Shown in pieces: positions 22,379 to 28,792 of a stretch of DNA of 34,067 bases. The notes beneath the pieces were generated by a model. The model was not told the origin of the DNA, did not search any database, and saw only the letters and a list, made by a program, of their open reading frames with translations. The position numbers and the translations under genes were made by a program. The DNA is from a bacterium. GTDB lineage: Bacteria; Patescibacteriota; Saccharimonadia; Saccharimonadales; UBA4665. How positions within the stretch are numbered: the stretch's first letter is position 1; every line of letters starts with the position of its first letter. The stretch is from positions 1 through 34,067 of the forward strand of contig JAJZNT010000014.1 of the NCBI GenBank assembly GCA_021811685.1. Reading direction: 5' to 3'.

Positions 22379-24760
22379 TTATTCCTGATAACTTACGCTA
22401 AAGTTATTGTTTTCCCAAGTGTCTGCGTGATGCCAGTAGAAAGTAAAGGTTATTGAACTTTGCTTGGTGGTATTGTCTGCAGGTAAATCGACGTAGTGCA
22501 GTCCCAGTCCTGAATCGATAGTGGCGCTGTCGTTTATGGTTTTCCAGTTATCCATAGTCCAATGTACAGTTGCCGGAGCTAAGGTCTCAATGCGCAGAGT
22601 TTTGCCTCTTGGTAAGAAACGAATTTTTTGGTTAAACCGCCAGGACTTTATTTTGGACGCCGTTTGCTGATTGATATAACGCTGCACGCTTTGTTTGGGT
22701 GCATCAAACAGTCGGCCATCTTTTAATGAGCGTAGTAATTTAAGGTATTCGCCGTGAGCCCAAGCTAGGGGCATTGCTGAGCCAGTCGGTCTGCCAAGCT
22801 CTAGCCCATGTTCGGAAATTGGCGAGCTGTCCCAAACCTGCTCGGGAAACAGGCCGCCTTTGCCGCTAAAGCTTTCCATGTCGTTCTTCAACTGATTGGC
22901 ATAATCTTTATTGCCTAATGATAGTTCGTAGTGACCTCTCTCGCCGGTCAACAGCGGCCAGCCTCGTCCGATACCTACGCCGTCAAATGCTGATCCGTCT
23001 TCATGCTCACCATAGCCATCGTCGTTATAGCGGTGCCAGGTGCTCCCGCTAGGAGTATCTATCTTTAGCAGTTGATCAATAAGTTTAACCGTATCTAAGA
23101 TGCGCGGGTCGTCGGGCTTGCGCAAACCGAACCTAACCAGGGCTAAGGCATCTGGACTGATAAGATGCACCGGTTTAAGTTCCGACTTGGCATCAGGAAC
23201 ATTCTTAACGTGCACGAAAGTTTGAAAACGGTTGATTTGATCTTTATTCACTGATGCAACCCGTTCGTAGTAGCCATCAACACCATACTGCTTGCACCAG
23301 TCACTACTGTTCGTATAGAGCCAGCTATCTATGTTGTCATGCCATATATCCGCAGTTTCTCTCATTAAGTTAGCGGCTGAAGCTTCATTAGCTAAATCTG
23401 CGAAGTCGGCAGCTGCTAGCAGCGCGGAGATTTCGGCAGCTAGCGTGAAAGGCGTATATCCCGGGTCTTCTTCCCATCTGTCTTGCTGGGTTACCGGGCC
23501 GTTCCTTAAGATGTATCCGGCAGCCGAGCGAATCATCGGCCAGAACTCAAACAGATCGTCATTATTAAGCGCAGCTTCGCTATAGGCTAGGTTAACCAGC
23601 AATACAGGCAGCGCTGTCTCGTCCATTTGAATGCCGTTCCAGTACGGCGTGCCGTCAATCCACATATTTTGCGGCCAGTGACCGTCACTCTTTTGAGTAT
23701 TCTTAAGCCGCCTGAGTATGCTTTTAATTGAGCCCTGATCACCGCCTGCCAGCAGGCCTCCGGCTGACTCAACTAAATCACGAGTCCAAATTGCATGGTA
23801 TCCAATCTTATCGTCATCGCCGTTAGCATAACCCCAGGGGCTAGCTAGCCCGGCAACCAAACCGCCGTCCGGGTTCTTAGACTCATGGGTCTTAATGGTC
23901 GACATGCTGATTAACGCCAACTCATTATGGTTATTTTCTAGTTTGCTCATCGCACCATCGAGCCATGTTTGCCATTCGCTCTTATATAGATCAAGTGCTT
24001 CGTTAAACGGTTGATTTAAACTCTCAAGCGCATTATCTGTTGCCGCTTCAGCGCTGTGGGCAAAACCAAGTGCCAGAATAAACTCCCCTCCGCTATAATC
24101 GATTTCCGCAGTTAGTGCCGTATTTCCGCTTTTGGCTTCCTTATACTGCCAGTTCATTTGTTTATGTTTGTTTAAATCTTGCCAACCGTCACTCCTTCCA
24201 ACATAACCAGCCGAAGTCTTAATTAGCGGAGCTGATGCGGCTAGTGCCAGAAAACAACCGTCTCGCTCTGCCAGCAGTAGCGGTATCTCTCCCCTGTTCT
24301 CTATCCAAGCGTGGTTATTTCCGCCCATGTCTCCAAGATGTGGTGCTAGCAGCAGGTACAAATGATAATTAGAGTTCTCTTTAGGCTCAAAGCTAATTTT
24401 CTGCAGTACCACTGGACGTCTCGGGTCGCTAATCACCTGTTTTTTTATCGTGTAGTTTTTGTCCGGGCTGACATTGGTTATTTCGTAAGCCGGGACGCCT
24501 GGAGCTAGACGGATCAGGCTTGAGTCGGTCTTAGATTCTTCAGAAAAATAGTTTTCCCCGTCAGTAACTATTAGCTGCATATCGCGGGTTGAGGGTGTAT
24601 CTACTTGTGGGAAAAAGATTTCGTTTAGTACTCCCTGCCCTATAGTGAACCAAACGTTACTAGCCTCATTTAAAGCTGTACCTACCGCGTCTTTAGGCCC
24701 GGGAGCCCAGCGAGCATCGACTCCGGGCGCTCCGGGCGCTTGCTTAGCAGAGTCTGGCAT
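22379..24760 (-). CDS. GH15 glucoamylase, cytosolic
   Basis: This exo-acting glucan hydrolase releases glucose from the non-reducing ends of maltodextrin, starch or glycogen (α-1,4, slowly α-1,6). The N-terminal β-sandwich spans about 10-270 (bacterial glucoamylase N-domain) and the (α/α)6 catalytic barrel about 280-690. The two catalytic carboxylates are visible: E430/E431 in RWEEDPGYTP (acid) and E640 in LFPEQVWD (base). A short β domain follows to 793 aa. There is no signal peptide, so it probably works inside the cell on stored or imported glucan. The ATG at 24760 is chosen because GGAGG lies 8 nt upstream; a GTG at 24769 would be too close. It follows the glucose-dehydrogenase-like gene by 23 nt. 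Confidence 0.93.
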   Translation of the reverse strand: MPDSAKQAPGAPGVDARWAPGPKDAVGTALNEASNVWFTIGQGVLNEIFFPQVDTPSTRDMQLIVTDGENYFSEESKTDSSLIRLAPGVPAYEITNVSPDKNYTIKKQVISDPRRPVVLQKISFEPKENSNYHLYLLLAPHLGDMGGNNHAWIENRGEIPLLLAERDGCFLALAASAPLIKTSAGYVGRSDGWQDLNKHKQMNWQYKEAKSGNTALTAEIDYSGGEFILALGFAHSAEAATDNALESLNQPFNEALDLYKSEWQTWLDGAMSKLENNHNELALISMSTIKTHESKNPDGGLVAGLASPWGYANGDDDKIGYHAIWTRDLVESAGGLLAGGDQGSIKSILRRLKNTQKSDGHWPQNMWIDGTPYWNGIQMDETALPVLLVNLAYSEAALNNDDLFEFWPMIRSAAGYILRNGPVTQQDRWEEDPGYTPFTLAAEISALLAAADFADLANEASAANLMRETADIWHDNIDSWLYTNSSDWCKQYGVDGYYERVASVNKDQINRFQTFVHVKNVPDAKSELKPVHLISPDALALVRFGLRKPDDPRILDTVKLIDQLLKIDTPSGSTWHRYNDDGYGEHEDGSAFDGVGIGRGWPLLTGERGHYELSLGNKDYANQLKNDMESFSGKGGLFPEQVWDSSPISEHGLELGRPTGSAMPLAWAHGEYLKLLRSLKDGRLFDAPKQSVQRYINQQTASKIKSWRFNQKIRFLPRGKTLRIETLAPATVHWTMDNWKTINDSATIDSGLGLHYVDLPADNTTKQSSITFTFYWHHADTWENNNFSVSYQE

Positions 24761-24783
24761 TTGTCCCACCTCCCATTTGTTAT

Positions 24784-25566
24784 TTAACCGCCGTGAGCAA
24801 AATCCGGATAGTCGGTCATTCCGCCGTCTACAAAAATAGTTCGTCCGGTTACATATGATGCCGTGTCGCTTATAAGCACCACGGCCATGCGCGCTACTTC
24901 GGAAGGTTCGCCTATACGTCTTAGGGGTATTTTCTCGAGCAGGTCATTTAGCCCCTGTTGGTTATTCCATACGTCCTGATTAATAGTGGTTTTAATTGCT
25001 CCGGGAGCCAGGGCTAAAACCCGAATGCCGTAAGGAGCAGCTTCCTGGGCTAGAGTTTTTGTCAGCATACTCAGGCCGGCTTTGGATGTGGTATAAGCAC
25101 TATGCCCTGTCCAGGCGATAATTTCATGTACCGATGATGTACTTAAGATAACGCCGGCCTTTTGCGGTACCATCCGCTTAAGCGCCTGACGCGAGCAGTA
25201 ATAGCTGCCCATTAGATTAATGTTTATTACTTTCAGCCAGTCATCGAGTTCTGAATCCCAAGTATCTGATTTAGCCCCGTCAATGCCTGCGTTGTTTACT
25301 AATATATCCACGCCGCCCCATTGGCTGTCCAGCTCATAGAACATCTTCTCTACCTGAGTAGGATCAGACACATCGGCCATGATTGAGATGGCCTCCTTAC
25401 CTTTGTTCCTAAGATCATTGACCATTTGCTCGGCAACTTCAGGGCGGGAGACGTAGTTAATGGCAACCTTAGCTCCGGCCTCAGCCAATTCATCGGCAAT
25501 AGCCGCGCCGATCCCGGAGTTGGCGCCGGTAATCAGGGCTCTTTTACCATCTAGGCGTATTTCCAT
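24784..25566 (-). CDS. SDR-family glucose 1-dehydrogenase-like enzyme
   Basis: The 260-aa classical SDR has TGANSGIG at 13-20, NNAG at 91-94, catalytic Ser in STSSVHE near 143, and Y158xxxK162 (YTTSK). The C-terminal VDGGMTDYPDF closely resembles the end of Bacillus-type glucose 1-dehydrogenases (DGGMTLYPSF), which oxidise β-D-glucose to gluconolactone with NAD(P). This fits its position: the glucoamylase, which makes free glucose, begins 23 nt downstream. A -35/-10 pair (TTGTAC-N18-TATGCT) lies upstream on the minus strand. Other SDRs of this branch use other sugars or alcohols, so the substrate needs testing. Confidence 0.82.
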   Translation of the reverse strand: MEIRLDGKRALITGANSGIGAAIADELAEAGAKVAINYVSRPEVAEQMVNDLRNKGKEAISIMADVSDPTQVEKMFYELDSQWGGVDILVNNAGIDGAKSDTWDSELDDWLKVININLMGSYYCSRQALKRMVPQKAGVILSTSSVHEIIAWTGHSAYTTSKAGLSMLTKTLAQEAAPYGIRVLALAPGAIKTTINQDVWNNQQGLNDLLEKIPLRRIGEPSEVARMAVVLISDTASYVTGRTIFVDGGMTDYPDFAHGG

Positions 25567-25619
25567 GCTTACTTTTTAGCATAACCTGCTTTCAAGTATT
25601 AGTACAAGCGTTTTAGGGA

Positions 25620-25635
25620 TATACTAATTATGATG
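25620..25635 (+). promoter_or_regulatory. TATACT -10 box giving a leaderless mRNA for the 3-TM protein
   Basis: TATACT at 25620-25625 is followed by 7 nt and the second of two adjacent ATGs (25633), or by 4 nt to the first (25630). By analogy with the other leaderless starts here the second is preferred. The region is shared with the divergent glucose-dehydrogenase promoter. Confidence 0.6.
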
Positions 25636-25908
25636 CATTGGCAGGAAACCATTCTGGCTATTGGTCAGGTCGTATTTATCATTGCTCTATTGCCTTCGGT
25701 GTTTAGTAGCGACAAGCCGGAAATCTGGACTTCGCTAATTACCGGATCGGTAGCTCTTAGTATCGCTATTACCTATGCCACGATGAAGTTACCAATAGCA
25801 GCCATATCTGCTTTTTTTAATTTTGTCTTCTGGTCAATATTAGCTATACAAAAACACCGTCAAAACCTTAATTCTAAGCATAAGACTAAACGCCATATAT
25901 CGCGTTGA
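25633..25908 (+). CDS. Small 3-TM membrane protein, SemiSWEET-like in layout
   Basis: This 91-aa protein has three hydrophobic segments (about 4-22, 30-48 and 52-72) and a short basic tail. The order of landmarks recalls SemiSWEET/PQ-loop half transporters: LP at the end of TM1 (IIALLPSVF), an S-L turn leading into TM2, and an Asn in TM3 (SAFFNFVFW). The PQ pair itself is absent (LPS here). Identity is therefore only suggested. It is divergent from the glucose-dehydrogenase/glucoamylase pair, which would suit sugar movement, and is followed after 20 nt by an MFS gene that has its own -10. Confidence 0.65.
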   Translation: MHWQETILAIGQVVFIIALLPSVFSSDKPEIWTSLITGSVALSIAITYATMKLPIAAISAFFNFVFWSILAIQKHRQNLNSKHKTKRHISR

Positions 25909-25928
25909 AGCGAGTATAGTCTAGGTAT

Positions 25929-27404
25929 ATGGCGGGAGCACTTAAACCCGGAGCTGATAGTTCGGACAAGCAGTACAGCAAAATAACCAAGCACCGCAGT
26001 TTGGCCATGATTGTAGTAATGACCGGCGTGTTAATTACGGCAATCGACACTACGATTGTGGTTTTGGCTCTTCCTGAGATTGAAAAGGGGCTAAAAGTCG
26101 GACTGACATCAGTTATATGGGTGATTATTGGATATCTCCTGGTAATTACCCTGCTGGCTACCCAAGTGGGCAGGTTTGGTGACATGTACGGCCGGATTAA
26201 AATGTATGAGGCCGGATTTCTAGTTTTCGTTATCGGGTCTCTAGCTTGCGCTTTATCCTGGAATGAAACCTCAATCATTATTTTTCGTATTATTCAGGGT
26301 ATTGGCGGAGCCTTTGTCTCAGCCAACAGCGGTGCAATTATTGCTTCTTTGTACCCGCCGCATCACCGCGGTAAGGCATATGGATATAATGCGATCGGCT
26401 GGATGCTAGGGGCAATCTTAGGCATTATCTTAGGCGGGGCGATAGTGACTTATATTTCCTGGAGATGGATATTCTGGATTAACGCACCGATTGGCATTAT
26501 GGCATTATTGCTTGCGCTTAAGGTGCTGCATGAAACTACGGAACGAAAGAAACATAAAACGGATTTTAGCGGCATGATTTGTCTGGGTGCCGGCTTGTTC
26601 GGCATACTTTGGGCAATGACTAAACTGGCTACCAGTTCGCTTGACTTCTCTGTTTATGGCTACCTGATTGGAGGGGTAGTTCTGCTTATAGTCTTCGGTC
26701 TTATAGAAAGGCGTAAACCCGAGCCGATGCTCCATCTATCTCTCTTTAAGGTTCCGACTATGGCGCCTTCGCTCTTGGCCTCGTTATTCCAAGGTGTAGC
26801 AAACTTTGCCGTGTTGTTTCTAGTTATCATGTACTTACAAGGGACCAGGGGTTTAACGCCGATTCACGCTTCTCTGCTTTTGGTGCCGGGGTATATTATT
26901 GGCTCGGCTATCGGGCCGTTTGCCGGGCGCATGGCGGATAAGGTTGGAGCGGCAGTTCCGGCAACCATTGGATTGGCGGTTCAGGTAGCGGCCTTATTTA
27001 TTTATGCGCACCTTGGCTTAACTACCGGTCTTTGGGTGGTTGTTGTAGCTAGTATTATTAACGGCGCCGGCAGCAGTGGCTTTTTCCCTGCAAACAGTTC
27101 GGCGGTAATGAAGGCCTCGCCGCCAGATATGTTCGGTATCTCTTCGGGCATGCTGCGTACGTTTTCGAACGTCGGGATGGTGTTCTCCTTTTCGGTCGCT
27201 ATATTAGTCGCTTCTCGTTCTATCCCTAAGCATCTGGCATTTGCTATTTTCGTAGGTACGACCAGCCTAAACGGTCATTTGGCAAAAGTATTTACTAGCG
27301 GTCTGCATGCCGCCTTTTATGCTTTAACCATTTTTATGGTAATAGCTGCAGTTTTGTCTGCCACCAGATTTGGCAAGTTAAAGTTGGCCCAAAAACCGGC
27401 GTAA
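25929..27404 (+). CDS. MFS transporter, DHA2 (14-TM) drug exporter type
   Basis: This 491-aa major facilitator of the EmrB/QacA (DHA2) group has about 14 TM segments. Diagnostic motifs are TAIDTTIVVLALPEI in TM1, the motif A loop GRFGDMYGRIKMY, the motif C antiporter region GWMLGAILGIILGGAI in TM5 and the GRMADKVG loop between the halves. It probably exports small hydrophobic compounds with proton exchange; the substrate is unknown. A TATAGT -10 ends 8 nt before the ATG, so it is probably transcribed on its own and leaderless although it follows the preceding gene by 20 nt. Confidence 0.92.
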   Translation: MAGALKPGADSSDKQYSKITKHRSLAMIVVMTGVLITAIDTTIVVLALPEIEKGLKVGLTSVIWVIIGYLLVITLLATQVGRFGDMYGRIKMYEAGFLVFVIGSLACALSWNETSIIIFRIIQGIGGAFVSANSGAIIASLYPPHHRGKAYGYNAIGWMLGAILGIILGGAIVTYISWRWIFWINAPIGIMALLLALKVLHETTERKKHKTDFSGMICLGAGLFGILWAMTKLATSSLDFSVYGYLIGGVVLLIVFGLIERRKPEPMLHLSLFKVPTMAPSLLASLFQGVANFAVLFLVIMYLQGTRGLTPIHASLLLVPGYIIGSAIGPFAGRMADKVGAAVPATIGLAVQVAALFIYAHLGLTTGLWVVVVASIINGAGSSGFFPANSSAVMKASPPDMFGISSGMLRTFSNVGMVFSFSVAILVASRSIPKHLAFAIFVGTTSLNGHLAKVFTSGLHAAFYALTIFMVIAAVLSATRFGKLKLAQKPA

Positions 27405-27416
27405 TTTTGCTTATGC

Positions 27417-27432
27417 TAAAATAATCAAGATG
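27417..27432 (+). promoter_or_regulatory. TAAAAT -10 box giving a leaderless YHYH-gene mRNA
   Basis: TAAAAT at 27417-27422 is followed by 7 nt and the ATG at 27430, with no SD. The gap to the MFS stop is only 25 nt, so the promoter fills it. Confidence 0.6.
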
Positions 27433-28620
27433 GAAGAAAATCAAAAAGATAAAGGTATAGATCAAAGTACAAACATTAATCAGGACTCGCCTACTGTTCC
27501 CGTTAATCCTCCGGAAGTCTCAGCCGAGAAGGATCCGGTAAATAATAGTTCCTCACCTAAACAGCCTAAGGTGCCGAAGTGGCTGTTAATTTCCGGTTTG
27601 GCGGCAGTGTTAATTGCTGTTGGGGTACTTATTTTCTTTTTAGTAGATAACACCAGTAACAGTAATACGGTTAGCTATGTGACCAATAATAAGCCGGCCT
27701 CCACTCCGCCATCCACTAAAGCTAATAGCTATAACACTCCGGCATCGATTAACCCGATAAATCCGGCGGCAATACCGCTAGGCACCGGCAAGGTATCCAC
27801 AACTCCCCGGGTTGGTTATGTTGATTTTTGTAACAATAAGGGTACGAGTGTTGCTCCCGAGCCTAACCTGCCCTGGATTAATAAGACTAATAATACCTGG
27901 GACTCGTTAACTAAGCCGGCGGTACAGGGATCGGTTTCTTGGGCGGGCTCAGCCAGTTATTCGGTTACCTTGTCCGGAAGCACCAGAACCATAACAACTA
28001 ATGATTTACCGATAAACCATGACAGCGGAGTCTTCCCGATAAGCGTGAATGATCCGGCTTACCAATATGATCATAACCCGAATAAGATAACCTCTCAGCC
28101 AACGACCTGGCAGCTGTCGGCTAATCCGATTGCAGCTGCCACCCCAGGCTGTACCAGTGACGGGCCGATCGGCGTATTAACCGACGGGGTTTTCCTATTT
28201 AATGCACTTGACGCGGATAACCGGGATGCTGGTGCTACCGAGATTCTTGATCAGTGGCAAGGACACCCGCAGAGTGCAGGTATGTACCACCACCACGATA
28301 TTCCTAACTTTATGCTGAAAGCCGATTCAGCTAAATCCTCTTCTACTCTAGTTGGCTACGCACTAGACGGCTACGGCATTTATGTTGAGCGGGACGCTAA
28401 CGGGAACTTACTGACTAATGCCAACTTGGACGCTTGCCATGGACGCACAAGTGAGGTTATGTGGAATGGCAAGATGACTGACATTTACCACTACGACGCT
28501 ACACTTGAATACCCCTATACTGTAGGCTGTTTCCACGGTACGCCGATTACCATAAATAAGACTGCGCCTCATGGAGCGGGCGGCAATCCTACTGGAAACA
28601 AGCTACCGCCTAAGACCTAA
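27430..28620 (+). CDS. Membrane-anchored YHYH-domain protein
   Basis: This 396-aa protein has a cytosolic Pro/Asn-rich N-terminus (1-50), one TM at about 51-72, a disordered Pro/Ser/Thr linker (about 75-120), and an extracytoplasmic YHYH domain (about 125-385). Family landmarks are all present: MYHHHDIPNF at about 285-294, GYALDGYGIYV near 310-319, LDACHGRTSEV near 333-343, YHYD at 353-356 and YPYTVGCFHG at 361-370. The clustered His, Tyr and Asp suggest a metal-binding or oxidoreductase site, but the function of the family is not settled. Four Cys in the outer domain could form disulfides. Confidence 0.88.
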   Translation: MEENQKDKGIDQSTNINQDSPTVPVNPPEVSAEKDPVNNSSSPKQPKVPKWLLISGLAAVLIAVGVLIFFLVDNTSNSNTVSYVTNNKPASTPPSTKANSYNTPASINPINPAAIPLGTGKVSTTPRVGYVDFCNNKGTSVAPEPNLPWINKTNNTWDSLTKPAVQGSVSWAGSASYSVTLSGSTRTITTNDLPINHDSGVFPISVNDPAYQYDHNPNKITSQPTTWQLSANPIAAATPGCTSDGPIGVLTDGVFLFNALDADNRDAGATEILDQWQGHPQSAGMYHHHDIPNFMLKADSAKSSSTLVGYALDGYGIYVERDANGNLLTNANLDACHGRTSEVMWNGKMTDIYHYDATLEYPYTVGCFHGTPITINKTAPHGAGGNPTGNKLPPKT

Positions 28621-28776
28621 AGTTTAGAGTTCTGCCTCCCAGTCCGTAATTGTATTAAATATGTAAGTTGAAGTATTAACAAAACTATTGAATAGTACAT
28701 TGTTGTGTAGTAGTATTTGTTTAGACAAAGGCTGGGCTATGTGTCTTAAAATAGGCGTTTGTTCATGTGGGGACAG

Positions 28777-28792
28777 ATAACTATCCAGTTAT
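28777..28792 (+). promoter_or_regulatory. Dyad overlapping the deacetylase start codon
   Basis: ATAACT (28777-28782) and AGTTAT (28787-28792) form a perfect 6-bp dyad with a 4-nt loop; the second arm includes the AT of the start codon at 28791. A weak -10-like TAACTA (28778-28783) ends 7 nt before the ATG. It is either a leaderless promoter with an overlapping operator or a mRNA hairpin hiding the start. The 170-nt region upstream (28621-28790) shows no other clear feature. Confidence 0.4.

Noticed and set aside
25886-26278. Minus-strand 130-codon frame opposite the start of the MFS gene
   Set aside because: Fully antisense to the first TM segments of a clear MFS protein.
25633-28620. The 3-TM protein, MFS and YHYH genes as a single operon
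   Set aside because: Each has a -10-like hexamer at the leaderless spacing in its short gap, so separate transcripts are more likely, though read-through is possible.
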